Positions 17,896 to 27,125 of a stretch of 64,000 bases of DNA are shown here, in pieces. The stretch covers positions 124,001 through 188,000 of the forward strand of contig NZ_JAMZAW010000011.1 of the NCBI RefSeq assembly GCF_024158745.1. Reading direction: 5' to 3'. Under the pieces are notes generated by a model. The model did not search any database. It saw only the letters and a program-made list of their open reading frames with translations, and had not been told where the DNA came from. Both the position numbers and the translations under genes were made by a program. The stretch is from Paenibacillus tyrphae (GTDB taxonomy: Bacteria > Bacillota > Bacilli > Paenibacillales > NBRC-103111). Within the stretch, counting starts at the first letter, position 1, and each line of letters starts with the position of its first letter.

Positions 17896-19038
17896 ATGCG
17901 GCCAAAGATGAATGAGGAAGTGCTGGTGCAAGCGTCCATCCGGCTGATCCGGTTAAACCAGCACCCGGAAGGGGGATACGTGGCCTGTCCACTTTTTGCG
18001 CATTATGCCTACGGCTGGTTAAGGGACGGCAGCTTCGTCGCATACGCCATGGATACGGCGGGAGAGCACGACAGCGCGGCTTTATTTTATGACTGGGCCA
18101 ACCGGATTATCGCTTCCAAGCAAGGTCATATCCAATATTTGATGTACAAGCAAGCCCGAGGGGAGCACGTGGCGCTTCACGAATTTTTACATACCCGCTA
18201 TCATTTGGATGGCAGAGACGATACGAGCTCGGAATGGGGGCATTTCCAACTGGACGGCTACGGAGCGTGGCTGTGGGGGCTGACGGAGCACCTTCGCGCG
18301 ATCGGTTCGGATCGGATTCCGGACTCGTACCGAATTAGCGTTGATGCGGCGGTCGATTATTTGCGCGCGTTCTGGCGGTATCCGAACTTCGATTGTTGGG
18401 AGGAATACGGCGAGCACGTGCATCCTTCGACGCTGGCCTGCATTTACGGCGGGCTGGAGGGAGTTGCCCGGCTGGACGGCAATGCGGAGCTGCATCATGT
18501 ATGCTCGGAAATAAAAGAATTCCTGTTGCAGCATGGCGTACATTCCGAAAACGGCCATTTTGTCAAGAACATCACGCCCGTTCCCCGAGGGGATTCCACA
18601 GCTTACGTAACGGGCTATGCCGGAGTGGACGCGAGCCTGCTGTGGCTGGCTGAGCCGTTCCGCGTATTCGATCCGCAGCATCCAATTATGCAGAAAACGA
18701 TCGAAGCGATCAAAAATGAGCTGCGCTCGGAGAGCGGAGGCGTCCGCCGTTACGCAAGCGATACCTACTATGGCGGGGGAGAGTGGCTGCTGCTGGCGGC
18801 TTGGTACGGATGGGTTCAACTGAGGATGGGAAACCGCGAGGAAGCCGGGCGTTCGCTGGAGTGGATTGCAGGGCAGGCGGACGAATTGGGCCGGTTTCCG
18901 GAGCAGGTGAAGCGTCCGGATGGGAGCGAGGAAACCTATGACGATTGGGTTCGCCGCTGGGGGCCTCCGGCAACGCCGCTGCTGTGGTCGCATGCGATGT
19001 TCATGGTGCTATATTACAAGCTGCGGGCCAAGGCCTAG
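17896..19038 (+). CDS. GH15-family glycosidase (glucoamylase-like), cytosolic
   Basis: 380 residues forming a single alpha/alpha barrel of the glycoside hydrolase 15 type. Seen: WLRDGSFVAYAMDTAG at about 40-55 (the substrate-binding RDGS), the general-acid region CWEEYGEH near 169-176, and the general-base region YYGGGEWLLLAAWYGW near 292-307. No signal peptide and no starch-binding or N-terminal beta domain, so it is shorter than secreted glucoamylases and should act in the cytoplasm on a small oligosaccharide. The substrate is unknown. GGAAGGGG precedes the ATG. Confidence 0.8.
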   Translation: MRPKMNEEVLVQASIRLIRLNQHPEGGYVACPLFAHYAYGWLRDGSFVAYAMDTAGEHDSAALFYDWANRIIASKQGHIQYLMYKQARGEHVALHEFLHTRYHLDGRDDTSSEWGHFQLDGYGAWLWGLTEHLRAIGSDRIPDSYRISVDAAVDYLRAFWRYPNFDCWEEYGEHVHPSTLACIYGGLEGVARLDGNAELHHVCSEIKEFLLQHGVHSENGHFVKNITPVPRGDSTAYVTGYAGVDASLLWLAEPFRVFDPQHPIMQKTIEAIKNELRSESGGVRRYASDTYYGGGEWLLLAAWYGWVQLRMGNREEAGRSLEWIAGQADELGRFPEQVKRPDGSEETYDDWVRRWGPPATPLLWSHAMFMVLYYKLRAKA

Positions 19039-19086
19039 AGTATATCCCCTTTTCGATGCGGGAAAGCTGAGATAGGGGTGATTACG

Positions 19087-19296
19087 ATGCCAGATGTCAA
19101 ATGCAGCGTTGCCAACTGTGAATATTGGGCGCAGGGAAACAATTGCAACGCCAACACGATTATGATCGAGATCGACAAACATGCGGACGTCAAGTATGAT
19201 GCCGAGTTCGGAGCCGAGTTCGAAGATCATCAAGACCGGGCTGCGAGCTCGCAGAACACCTGTTGTCACACCTTCGAGCCGAGAAAATCGAAATAA
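19087..19296 (+). CDS. DUF1540 small cysteine-rich protein
   Basis: 69 residues. The pattern VKCSVANCEYW, NNCNANTIMIE and NTCCHTFEP is the DUF1540 Cys layout (five to six Cys, probably metal binding). Function unknown; such proteins are common in spore formers. The frame opens at a GTG at 19078, but AGGGGTG before the ATG at 19087 and the conserved start MPxVKC support 19087. Confidence 0.83.
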   Translation: MPDVKCSVANCEYWAQGNNCNANTIMIEIDKHADVKYDAEFGAEFEDHQDRAASSQNTCCHTFEPRKSK

Positions 19297-19355
19297 GCAT
19301 CGTTTTTTTCGGAAGTGTCAAGCGTTCATTTCTCTCGAGAAGGGAAGGGGACCGA

Positions 19356-19775
19356 ATGAAACGGAAGCTCGGAAGACATCCCGGTTCGGTTCGGGATGAC
19401 AGGTCGCTGCGGAAGTTCAAGCACGAGCAGCTGCGAAGGGAATCCGGCCGCAAAACGCGCGAGGAATTCGCTTCGGAGATCGCTTATCACGGCGGCGGTT
19501 CGCGGGAGGCGAGATCCCGCATTATGCAGCCTGTGGCCGTAACGGAAAACGGTACGGAGGAAAAGGCGGAAACGTCTTACCGCTGGCTCGGATATACGGC
19601 GCTCGTGCTGTCTATTCTGGCGTGGTTTCTTTATCCGGCGCTGCTCGGCTCGACGTCAGCCCTGTTAGGGCTGTTTGCTTATATGCTGGGCGAGCGTTCG
19701 CTGGGCACTTGGTCGATCATCATCGGTTTGATCGCGCTGGCCGGTTATTTCATTTTGGTTCCTCTATACGCTTGA
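19356..19775 (+). CDS. Small membrane protein of unknown function
   Basis: 139 residues from ATG 19356 (AAGGGAAGGGG just upstream; the open frame extends to 19263 without a ribosome site). The N-terminal ~65 residues are highly basic and hydrophilic (MKRKLGRHPGSVRD onward); the C-terminal half has two to three hydrophobic helices (about 72-90, 92-106, 113-137). I do not recognise a family beyond general similarity to short DUF-type membrane proteins. Followed by its own terminator. Confidence 0.65.
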   Translation: MKRKLGRHPGSVRDDRSLRKFKHEQLRRESGRKTREEFASEIAYHGGGSREARSRIMQPVAVTENGTEEKAETSYRWLGYTALVLSILAWFLYPALLGSTSALLGLFAYMLGERSLGTWSIIIGLIALAGYFILVPLYA

Positions 19776-19784
19776 GGCGGAGAA

Positions 19785-19816
19785 GGCAGGCCGGCAACCG
19801 GTCTGCCGTTTTTCTT
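19785..19816 (+). terminator. Terminator after the small membrane protein gene
   Basis: GGCAGGCCGG / CCGGTCTGCC 10-bp stem with one wobble, 3-base loop, then GTTTTTCTT. Confidence 0.82.
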
Positions 19817-19896
19817 ATAAATTTTATAGTGGCTGAGTCGCCCAAAAAAGTGTACAATGGGAAAAGAATCCCGGTACAAGGAGACATCCGCAACCG

Positions 19897-20622
19897 ATGA
19901 ACTTATCGACAAAAGCTATCGATCCCTATACGATTAAAGAGCTGCTGCAGCTTCAGGTGATGAACCAATTAAGTTTGCTGACCTCCGGCAGAAATTCCGT
20001 TACCGAGCAAAGCGATAATACGGACTTTGCCTCCATATTGAACGGGCTGCTGGCCGGCATGGATTCGGCTTCTCCCCAGAGTGCGGCCGGCATGTCCGCT
20101 GGAGCCGGGCTCGTCCCGGGACAATCTTGGGGTCCGGCTATGCTAAGCGGGTTGTCCGCCGCTTCCGCAGGCGCGCTCACGAAGAAGTTCGCCTCCGCTG
20201 CGAAGCCGTCGGCTTACGAGCCGCTGATTCAGGAAGCCAGCCGCCGGTTCGGCGTTGAGCCCAGCGTAGTGAAAGCGGTCATCCATGCAGAATCGTCGTT
20301 TAATGCCAACGCCGTATCCGGTGCGGGAGCCAAGGGCTTGATGCAATTGATGGACGCAACCGGTCAAGGGCTGGGAGTGGACAATCCGTTCGACCCGGCG
20401 CAAAATATCCACGGCGGGACCCGTTATTTATCCAACCTGCTCTCCAAATACGGCGGCAGTTTGGGCACCGCGCTTGCCGCTTACAATGCAGGACCTACAA
20501 GGCTGGACCGGCTCGGCATTCGAAACGATCAGGACCTAGCCGAAAAGCTGCATCTGCTGCCTGCCGAAACACAGCAGTACGTACGTAAAGTATTGACGTT
20601 GAAAGAGCACTACGAGGCATGA
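19897..20622 (+). CDS. Lytic transglycosylase, SLT domain
   Basis: 241 residues. C-terminal ~130 residues are a goose-lysozyme-type SLT domain: FGVEPSVVKAVIHAESSFN with the catalytic Glu near 132, then GAKGLMQLMDATG, NIHGGTRYLSNLL and ALAAYNAGPTRLDRLG. These enzymes cleave the glycan strand to give 1,6-anhydro ends. The N-terminal ~100 residues are low in motifs (KELLQLQVMNQLSLL, then Ala/Gly/Ser-rich), with no evident signal peptide, as in B. subtilis CwlQ; how it leaves the cell is unclear. AAGGAG lies 13 bases before the ATG. Confidence 0.88.
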   Translation: MNLSTKAIDPYTIKELLQLQVMNQLSLLTSGRNSVTEQSDNTDFASILNGLLAGMDSASPQSAAGMSAGAGLVPGQSWGPAMLSGLSAASAGALTKKFASAAKPSAYEPLIQEASRRFGVEPSVVKAVIHAESSFNANAVSGAGAKGLMQLMDATGQGLGVDNPFDPAQNIHGGTRYLSNLLSKYGGSLGTALAAYNAGPTRLDRLGIRNDQDLAEKLHLLPAETQQYVRKVLTLKEHYEA

Positions 20623-20630
20623 AATGAGCG

Positions 20631-20684
20631 AGACCAATCGTAGGCACTCCGTTTGCGGGAGCCGACCATTGGTCTTATTTTCTT
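20631..20684 (+). terminator. Terminator after the transglycosylase gene
   Basis: AGACCAAT pairs with ATTGGTCT around a 29-base structured loop (itself able to fold, GCACTCCG/CGGGAGCC), followed by TATTTTCTTCTT. Confidence 0.65.
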
Positions 20685-20723
20685 CTTGGACCAAGGATAG
20701 ACTACGAAAAAGGGGAATGACAA

Positions 20724-21890
20724 ATGCTGTATATGGATTACGCGGCTACCGCGCCTATGTATGACGAAGTCATCGGCGTCATGACCGAAGTGATGAAATC
20801 GCACTTCGGCAATCCGTCGTCCTTGCATAAGCTGGGTTTGGAAGCCGAGCAGCTCGTAAGCCGTTCGCGGGAAACGATTGCGAACACTCTTCGCTGCGAC
20901 CCGAATGAGATCCGGTTTACGTCCGGCGGAACGGAGAGCAACAACCTGGCCATCCGCGGAGCGGCCTACCGATACCGGTCCCGGGGCAATCATTTGATCA
21001 CTTCATCCATCGAGCATGCATCAGTTTACGAAACCTTTCGTAAACTGGAAGAAGAGGGCTTTCAAGTGACCTATTTGCCGGTGGACGCTACAGGTCAAAT
21101 AAAACTGACAGACCTTGAGCAAGCATTGACCAACGAAACGATTCTGGTCAGCGTGATGCATGTAAACAATGAGATGGGCCGGATTCAACCGATTGAAGCG
21201 ATCGGCGCCCTGCTGCGCAGCCGCCCCAAGACATTGTTTCACGTCGATGCCGTACAAGCTATCGGGAAGCTCCCAGTCGACCCGAAGGGGCATGGAATCG
21301 ATCTGATGTCCTGTGCCGCCCATAAGCTTCGCGGCCCGAAAGGTATCGGGTTTTTATACTGCCGGCGCGGGGTCGAATTACAGCCGCTGCTGTTCGGAGG
21401 CGGGCAGGAGGAAGGGCTTCGTTCGGGGACGGAAAATGTCCCGGCTGTGGTGGGGATGGCCAAGGCGGTGAGGATGGCCGTTCAGGAGCAGCCTGCATTT
21501 GCGGCGCATACGGCCAGACTGCGTGCCCGTTTGACCGAGGCAATCCGCCAAATTCCGGAGCTTGTATTGAACGGCTCGGAACGGCCGGAGGATATGGCGC
21601 CGCACATTGTCCATTTTTCGTTTCCCGGAATGAAGTCCGAAGTGCTCGTGCATGCTTTGGAGCAGCACGGCATTTATGTGTCGACCCGTTCGGCCTGCTC
21701 TTCGGGAGCGGAGAAGCCCAGCCGCGTACTGTCGGCCATGGGTACGGATCCGGCGGTCGCGGTCAGCGGCATCCGGCTCAGCTACTCGCTTCAGCAGACC
21801 GAGGCCGATGCGGACCGCTTTTACCGCGTGCTTAAACAGATTGTAGAAGAGTTAAAACCGGCCATGGCCGGCAAGAACGAACGGAGGTAA
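20724..21890 (+). CDS. nifZ: Cysteine desulfurase of the NifS/IscS type, partner of ThiI
   Basis: 388 residues. PLP enzyme that moves sulfur from cysteine as a persulfide. Seen: N-terminal MDYAATAPMYDEV, the TSGGTESNNLAI cofactor loop, the PLP lysine in AAHKLRGPKG (~201), and the persulfide cysteine in TRSACSSG (~325). Directly followed (3 bases) by thiI, the nifZ-thiI pair known in Bacillus to make 4-thiouridine in tRNA. The ribosome site AAAGGGGAATG precedes the ATG. Confidence 0.92.
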   Translation: MLYMDYAATAPMYDEVIGVMTEVMKSHFGNPSSLHKLGLEAEQLVSRSRETIANTLRCDPNEIRFTSGGTESNNLAIRGAAYRYRSRGNHLITSSIEHASVYETFRKLEEEGFQVTYLPVDATGQIKLTDLEQALTNETILVSVMHVNNEMGRIQPIEAIGALLRSRPKTLFHVDAVQAIGKLPVDPKGHGIDLMSCAAHKLRGPKGIGFLYCRRGVELQPLLFGGGQEEGLRSGTENVPAVVGMAKAVRMAVQEQPAFAAHTARLRARLTEAIRQIPELVLNGSERPEDMAPHIVHFSFPGMKSEVLVHALEQHGIYVSTRSACSSGAEKPSRVLSAMGTDPAVAVSGIRLSYSLQQTEADADRFYRVLKQIVEELKPAMAGKNERR

Positions 21891-21893
21891 CTT

Positions 21894-23108
21894 ATGACAC
21901 CGCAACAGGTCGTCCTCCGTTTGGGGGAATTGACGCTTAAAGGACGCAACCGCCACCGGTTCGAGCAAGCGGTTTTGCAGCAGCTGAAACGGGTATTGCG
22001 TCCTTGGGGAGCCATCAAGTATGAAAAAGAATTCGGGCGGATCACGCTGCATTTGAACGGTACGCCTTACGAAACGGTGCGCGAGCCGCTGAAGACGGTA
22101 TTCGGCGTTACGTCGTTCAGTCCTGTGCTTACGACTGAACTGGAGCTTGCGCGCGTGCAGGAAACGGCGCTCTTGGCGATGCAGGCCATGGACCCGCCGC
22201 CGCAGACGTTCAAAGTCAGCGTGCGCCGCGTGAACAAAAGCTTCCCGCACGATTCGCAAGAGATGAACCGGCTTGTCGGAGGCTATGTCTTAAGGGCGAT
22301 GCCCGACCTGAAAGTGGACGTGCACCGGCCGGAAGCGGAGCTGAAAGTCGAGCTTCGCGAACGGCAAGCGCTCGTGTACAGCCAAGTGGACCGGGGCGCC
22401 GGCGGGTTCCCGCTCGGTACGAACGGCAAAGCGGTGCTTATGCTGTCTGGAGGCATCGATAGTCCGGTAGCGGGATATTTGGCCATGCGCCAAGGGCTGG
22501 CGGTTGAAGCTGTCCATTTTCACAGCTATCCTTATACCAGCGAAAGATCGCAAGAGAAAGTGAAGGAATTGGTCCGGAAGCTGGCCGTATATGCCGGGCC
22601 GATCAAGCTGCACATGGTGCCATTCACCGGCGTGCAGACCAAGATTCACGAAGCGTACCGGGAAAATCTGCTGATTACGGTACTGCGCAGAGCCATGATG
22701 CGGATCGCAGAGAAGCTTGCCGAGGCGAACGGGGCGGGTGCGATCGTGACCGGGGAAAGCTTGGGACAAGTGGCCAGCCAAACGCTGGCCAGCATGAATG
22801 CCATCGGCCGGGCCGTGCACCTTCCGCTGATCCGTCCGCTCGTTTGTATGGAAAAACAGGAAATTATCCGCCTCGCCGAGGCGATCGATTCATACGAAGT
22901 GTCCATTTTGCCTTATGAGGATTGCTGCACGTTGTTTTTGCCGCCAAGTCCGAGCACCAACCCGAACTTGAAGGTTGTCGAAAGCATCGAAGCGGGAATG
23001 CCCTGGCTGCAGGAAGAAATGGATGAAGCGGTGCGTAATACGGAAACCCTATGGATAGATACGGACCGTCGGACGGAACAAGAAGATCGATTCTCCTCTT
23101 TTTTCTAA
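21894..23108 (+). CDS. thiI: tRNA 4-thiouridine synthetase ThiI
   Basis: 404 residues. An N-terminal ferredoxin-like and THUMP region (about 1-165) binds tRNA; the PP-loop ATPase motif SGGIDSPVAGYLAM is at about 185-198; GESLGQVASQTLASM follows. The protein ends after the AANH domain, so it lacks the rhodanese domain of the E. coli form, as in Bacillus; the dedicated sulfur donor is therefore the neighbouring NifZ. CCTL in EDCCTLF near 345 is a conserved end motif. Starts ATG at 21894. Confidence 0.95.
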   Translation: MTPQQVVLRLGELTLKGRNRHRFEQAVLQQLKRVLRPWGAIKYEKEFGRITLHLNGTPYETVREPLKTVFGVTSFSPVLTTELELARVQETALLAMQAMDPPPQTFKVSVRRVNKSFPHDSQEMNRLVGGYVLRAMPDLKVDVHRPEAELKVELRERQALVYSQVDRGAGGFPLGTNGKAVLMLSGGIDSPVAGYLAMRQGLAVEAVHFHSYPYTSERSQEKVKELVRKLAVYAGPIKLHMVPFTGVQTKIHEAYRENLLITVLRRAMMRIAEKLAEANGAGAIVTGESLGQVASQTLASMNAIGRAVHLPLIRPLVCMEKQEIIRLAEAIDSYEVSILPYEDCCTLFLPPSPSTNPNLKVVESIEAGMPWLQEEMDEAVRNTETLWIDTDRRTEQEDRFSSFF

Positions 23109-23172
23109 GCTTATCCTATGCCATCGTTCGCCGGACTCCAGATCGAATTGAATGAGATGGAGGGTAACGACA

Positions 23173-23841
23173 ATGCTGGATTGGTTCATTTTGTTTCTCC
23201 AAATTATGCTGATCAATATCGTGCTGAGCGGCGACAATGCGGTCGTCATTGCTTTGGCGAGTAAAAATTTGCCTTCGCATCAGCGAAAGCAGGCGATTTG
23301 GTGGGGGGCTTTCGGGGCGATCGCCCTTCGGGTCGTGCTGACTGTCATTGCCGTCTATGTCTTGAAGGTGCCGTTCATTCAAGCCCTTGGCTCGGTGCTG
23401 CTGCTGTGGATTGCCATCAAGCTGCTGATCGATGAAGAGGATCATTCCAACGTGAAGCAGGCGGCTACCCTAGGCAAAGCGGTAAGCACGATTATTTTGG
23501 CCGATTTCGTCATGAGCCTCGATAACGTATTGGCCATTGCGGCCAAAGCGAAGGGAGAGGTCGGGGTAATCATTCTCGGGATCGGGCTTAGCATTCCGAT
23601 TATCGTCTGGGGAAGCACCCTGGTCGTCAATTTGCTGAAGCGGTACCCCATTTTCGTTTATTTGGGAGCGGGCATTCTTGGCTATACCGCAGGGGAAATG
23701 TTTATCGCCGACGAAAAGCTGGCAACCCGACTGCTTGGGGATATTTCGCATTATGTGCTGCCGATCGTCACGACCTTGATCGTACTTGCGTCCGGCGTGC
23801 TTAAGAAATGGGTGTTCCGGCCGCGGCAGCGGCATACCTAG
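23173..23841 (+). CDS. TerC family integral membrane protein
   Basis: 222 residues from ATG 23173 (GGAGG 9 bases upstream; an earlier in-frame ATG at 23152 lacks one). About seven membrane helices with the two family motifs carrying intramembrane Asp/Asn: VLSGDNAVVIALA (residues 17-29) and MSLDNVLAIAAKA (~114-126). TerC proteins of this YjbE/YkoY group are implicated in manganese export and metallation of secreted proteins in B. subtilis. No yybP-ykoY-type leader could be identified in the short upstream gap. Confidence 0.88.
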   Translation: MLDWFILFLQIMLINIVLSGDNAVVIALASKNLPSHQRKQAIWWGAFGAIALRVVLTVIAVYVLKVPFIQALGSVLLLWIAIKLLIDEEDHSNVKQAATLGKAVSTIILADFVMSLDNVLAIAAKAKGEVGVIILGIGLSIPIIVWGSTLVVNLLKRYPIFVYLGAGILGYTAGEMFIADEKLATRLLGDISHYVLPIVTTLIVLASGVLKKWVFRPRQRHT

Positions 23842-23920
23842 AAGGCTGGCAGGCTATCGGAACGCCGCTTTTCAGCCATGAAAAGGCATTGTAAATAATC
23901 GGTTAATCCCGCAATCTATC

Positions 23921-23949
23921 TTGCGTTTTGCGGCATCTGCACGTATAAT
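23921..23949 (+). promoter_or_regulatory. typA promoter
   Basis: TTGCGT at 23921-23926, 17-base spacer, TATAAT at 23944-23949. Transcript start expected near 23956, about 110 bases before typA. Confidence 0.65.
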
Positions 23950-23961
23950 AAAGTGTGAATT

Positions 23962-23997
23962 GTAGCGTCGGCGCTTACGTCCGACGCTACTTTTGTG
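23962..23997 (+). promoter_or_regulatory. Terminator-like hairpin at the 5' end of the typA leader
   Basis: Perfect 10-bp stem GTAGCGTCGG / CCGACGCTAC, 9-base loop, then TTTTGTG. It starts only about six bases after the predicted transcript start, which suggests either 5'-end stabilisation or attenuation rather than termination of an upstream gene. Confidence 0.6.
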
Positions 23998-24066
23998 AAC
24001 GGGCTGCGCTCCGGCAACAAGGAGCACGACATTGAGCCAAATTCAAAGAGAGGATTTTGAGACTAC

Positions 24067-25908
24067 ATGCATTCGAGAGACAAAATTCGTAATATCGCCA
24101 TCATCGCCCACGTCGACCACGGCAAAACAACGCTGGTGGATAAGCTGCTTCAGCAATCCGGAACGTTCCGGGAGAACGAGGCGGTGCAGGAACGCGCCAT
24201 GGACTCGAACGATATCGAACGGGAACGCGGCATTACCATTTTGGCGAAAAATACGGCCATCCAATACAAAGACTTCTTGATCAATATCGTCGATACTCCG
24301 GGCCACGCCGACTTCGGCGGCGAAGTGGAACGGATTATGAAAATGGTCGACGGTGTATTGCTTGTCGTCGACGCCTTCGAAGGAACGATGCCGCAGACGA
24401 AGTTTGTGCTGCGCAAAGCGCTGGAACAGCATTTAACGCCGATCGTCGTCGTCAATAAAATCGACCGTCCGAACGCCAGACCGGCCGAAGTGGTCGATGA
24501 AGTGCTCGATTTGTTCATTGAGCTGGGAGCGGACGACAATCAGCTTGACTTCCCGGTCGTTTACGCATCGGGTCTTATGGGAATGTCCAGCTTGGATCCG
24601 GAAAAGCTGGGCGAAAACATGCAGGCGCTCTACGATACGATCGTCAGCCACATTCCGGCGCCGACCGAGAACGTCGAGGAGCCTTTGCAATTCCTTGTCA
24701 CGCTGATGGATTATAACGAGTACTTGGGCCGGATCGCCATCGGCCGCGTAAACCGCGGAACGGTGCGACAAGGTCAGCCGATTGCGGTCATCAACCGCGA
24801 AGGGCAAGTGAAGCAGGCGCGCGTCGAGAAGCTTTTCGGCTTCCAGGGCTTGAAGCGCATCGAGATCGAAGAGGCAGGTGCGGGAGATATCATCGCGATC
24901 TCCGGAATCAAGGACATCAACATCGGAGAAACGCTGGCCGATCCGGCGAACCCGGAAGCTCTGCCGGTGCTCAAGATCGACGAGCCGACACTGCAGATGA
25001 CGTTCCTCGTCAATAACAGCCCATTTGCAGGCCGTGAAGGAAAATGGGTAACGAGCCGCAAGCTGCGCGAGCGTCTGTTCAAAGAGCTGGAAACCGACGT
25101 CAGCCTTCGTGTCGACGAAACGGACAGCCCCGACGCGTTTATCGTATCCGGCCGCGGCGAGCTGCATCTCGGCATTTTGATCGAAAATATGCGCCGCGAA
25201 GGATTCGAGCTGCAAGTATCGAAGCCGGAAGTCATCATTCGCGTGATCGACGGCCAAAAAATGGAGCCGATCGAGCGTCTTATTATCGATTTGCCGGAAG
25301 ACAGCATGGGCTCCGTTATGGAAAGCCTCGGTACGCGTAAAGCCGAGATGGTCAATATGATCAACAATGGCTCCGGCAACGTTCGTCTGGAGTTTCTCAT
25401 TCCGGCCCGCGGCTTGATCGGGTACCGGACCTACTTCCTGACGCTAACCCGCGGCTACGGCGTTATGAACCATGCGTTCGACAGCTACGGTCCGTATGCG
25501 GGCAGCGGCGTGGGCGGACGTCATGAAGGTGTGCTGATCTCAAGCGAGACAGGTACTTCCACGTTCTATGGTATGCTATCGGTCGAAGACCGCGGTACGC
25601 TGTTCCTGGAACCAGGCACGGAGGTCTACGAAGGCATGATCGTTGGCGAGCACAACCGCGATAACGACATCATCGTAAACATTTGCAAAGAAAAACAGTT
25701 GACGAACGTCCGTTCGGCAACGAAAGAAGATACGGTCAAAATGAAAACGCCGCGGCTCTATTCGATGGAGCAGGCGCTCGAATATTTGAATGACGACGAA
25801 TATTGCGAAATTACGCCGAAATCGATTCGCCTTCGCAAAAAAATATTGAACAAAGGCGAGCGCGAACGTTTCGAAAAGCAGCGTAAAATGGCGGAAGCCA
25901 ACGCTTAA
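24067..25908 (+). CDS. typA: Ribosome-associated translational GTPase TypA/BipA
   Basis: 613 residues. EF-G-like GTPase acting on 50S assembly and stress/cold growth. G1 [15 protein letters not shown] at about 14-28, G2 region RGITI, G3 [14 protein letters not shown]4 [10 protein letters not shown], then domain II, EF-G III/V-like domains and the BipA-specific C-terminal domain ending with [18 protein letters not shown]. Normal length. Transcribed from its own promoter with a hairpin in the leader; followed by ylaH as in the Bacillus ylaG-ylaH order. Confidence 0.97.
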   Translation: MHSRDKIRNIAIIAHVDHGKTTLVDKLLQQSGTFRENEAVQERAMDSNDIERERGITILAKNTAIQYKDFLINIVDTPGHADFGGEVERIMKMVDGVLLVVDAFEGTMPQTKFVLRKALEQHLTPIVVVNKIDRPNARPAEVVDEVLDLFIELGADDNQLDFPVVYASGLMGMSSLDPEKLGENMQALYDTIVSHIPAPTENVEEPLQFLVTLMDYNEYLGRIAIGRVNRGTVRQGQPIAVINREGQVKQARVEKLFGFQGLKRIEIEEAGAGDIIAISGIKDINIGETLADPANPEALPVLKIDEPTLQMTFLVNNSPFAGREGKWVTSRKLRERLFKELETDVSLRVDETDSPDAFIVSGRGELHLGILIENMRREGFELQVSKPEVIIRVIDGQKMEPIERLIIDLPEDSMGSVMESLGTRKAEMVNMINNGSGNVRLEFLIPARGLIGYRTYFLTLTRGYGVMNHAFDSYGPYAGSGVGGRHEGVLISSETGTSTFYGMLSVEDRGTLFLEPGTEVYEGMIVGEHNRDNDIIVNICKEKQLTNVRSATKEDTVKMKTPRLYSMEQALEYLNDDEYCEITPKSIRLRKKILNKGERERFEKQRKMAEANA

Positions 25909-25932
25909 TTTAACTTAATAAAGAAGACGCGG

Positions 25933-25961
25933 GAAAGCTCTGAGCAATCGGAGCTTTCTTT
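25933..25961 (+). terminator. Terminator after typA
   Basis: GAAAGCTC / GAGCTTTC 8-bp stem, 10-base loop, then a short TTTGC. The T-run is weak, so some read-through into ylaH is likely. Confidence 0.55.
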
Positions 25962-25986
25962 GCAAGTCTACATAAGGAGGATTCCG

Positions 25987-26259
25987 ATGCTCGAATGGTT
26001 GAGGGCGCATCCGTTTGTGACATGGATCATCATCTTCGTGCTGATTACTTACGTGTACAATAAAGTATTCAAGACGCGGAAGCTGCCGATTCTGAAAGAC
26101 GCTATCATTTACTTAATGCTGGCTCTCGGATCGGGGATGCTGCTGTTCTTTCAACTGGCGGGGCTGCCGATCGTGCTCAGCCTGACTGTAGCGGTCGTCC
26201 TGATGCTCATGGTTCGGATTCGTTACTACGTTCAGGACCGGGAAAACCGCAAATCGTAA
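25987..26259 (+). CDS. ylaH: YlaH-like membrane protein
   Basis: 90 residues with three hydrophobic helices (about 9-25, 37-54, 58-76) and a basic tail RIRYYVQDRENRKS. Length, topology and position directly after typA fit YlaH, whose function is unknown. Start ATG 25987 with ATAAGGAGG about 6 bases upstream; the open frame extends to 25960 but the ribosome site decides for 25987. Confidence 0.78.
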   Translation: MLEWLRAHPFVTWIIIFVLITYVYNKVFKTRKLPILKDAIIYLMLALGSGMLLFFQLAGLPIVLSLTVAVVLMLMVRIRYYVQDRENRKS

Positions 26260-26288
26260 GGGCTTGGCCCGATGGAGGTGCTTGGCTG

Positions 26289-26753
26289 ATGTCGGACTTC
26301 TGGTTAGTCCCCTTGTCGTGGGACGGGGAAACGGCTCTGCTCGGCGGAGACAGGCTTCTACTTGAGCCTGAGAACCTCAGGATGCGTTTTCTGGAAGCGA
26401 TGGGACGAATCCACCCGCGGCTGCTGATGATGTTCAAAGCGCATTTGCTGCCGGAGGATGAGTCGGGCGAGGTTTGTGGGGCGGAGGAGCTGCCGTTTGC
26501 ACTCGTGCAATCCGGCGACATTCGATTGTCCGTCGTTGCAGAGCCTTCGGAGACTATGGCTGTTGCGGATGCGCTGCCGACTTGGCGTCTGTCCCATTGT
26601 GCCGAAGCGTATTTGAACCGGATGCTGACGGCGCGGGAAGCGGCTGAGCTGCTCCGGCAAGCCGAAGCCGAACCGGAAGCGGGGCAATGGCTGAATGCCA
26701 TGCGGACATGGACGGCAGACGGCCGTCAAGTGATTTTGCTGAGAGAGGACTGA
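26289..26753 (+). CDS. Unknown protein, 154 residues
   Basis: Soluble, acidic, with no signal peptide, membrane segment or motif I recognise. The N-terminus (SDFWLVPLSWDGETALLGGD) and a helical second half (YLNRMLTAREAAELLRQAE) look like a genuine folded protein. GGAGGTG ribosome site about 10 bases before the ATG. It is followed after 6 bases by another short unknown gene, so the two are probably a co-expressed pair downstream of ylaH. Confidence 0.65.
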   Translation: MSDFWLVPLSWDGETALLGGDRLLLEPENLRMRFLEAMGRIHPRLLMMFKAHLLPEDESGEVCGAEELPFALVQSGDIRLSVVAEPSETMAVADALPTWRLSHCAEAYLNRMLTAREAAELLRQAEAEPEAGQWLNAMRTWTADGRQVILLRED

Positions 26754-26759
26754 GGGCTT

Positions 26760-27035
26760 GTGAATTTACAGGATGCGGTGTTCAATTGGCTGCAGATCAG
26801 CATTGTGGCGGAGGCCCGGCCGGACGACGCGGCAGCATCGGAAACGAGAGATTTTTTCGAAACGATCCTGCGGGAGGACCATCATCTCGAACGGTTCGTC
26901 TGTACGGCTGACGAAGAGACCTATACCGTAGAGTACGAAGAAGCGGGGGGTGCGCGCCATACGAAAAGGTTCGACCGAGAGCTCGCCGAACAGCTTTTAA
27001 CGGACATTAACTCGAATCCGAAATACAATGATTGA
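26760..27035 (+). CDS. Unknown protein, 91 residues
   Basis: Small acidic soluble protein, GTG start at 26760 with GAGAGGACTGAGGG before it. Mostly helix-strand pattern (LQDAVFNWLQISIVAEARPD, then FVCTADEETYTVEYEEAGG), no recognised domain. Starts 6 bases after the previous unknown gene. Ends directly at a possible TTGACA element that belongs to the next transcription unit. Confidence 0.62.
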   Translation: MNLQDAVFNWLQISIVAEARPDDAAASETRDFFETILREDHHLERFVCTADEETYTVEYEEAGGARHTKRFDRELAEQLLTDINSNPKYND

Positions 27036-27125
27036 CATATAACCCCGGACGGCGAGATACAATAAAGTATCATTGTCCGAAGGGAGTGTCCGTGATAACT
27101 GCTGGTAGCTGTTACCTAACCCGTA

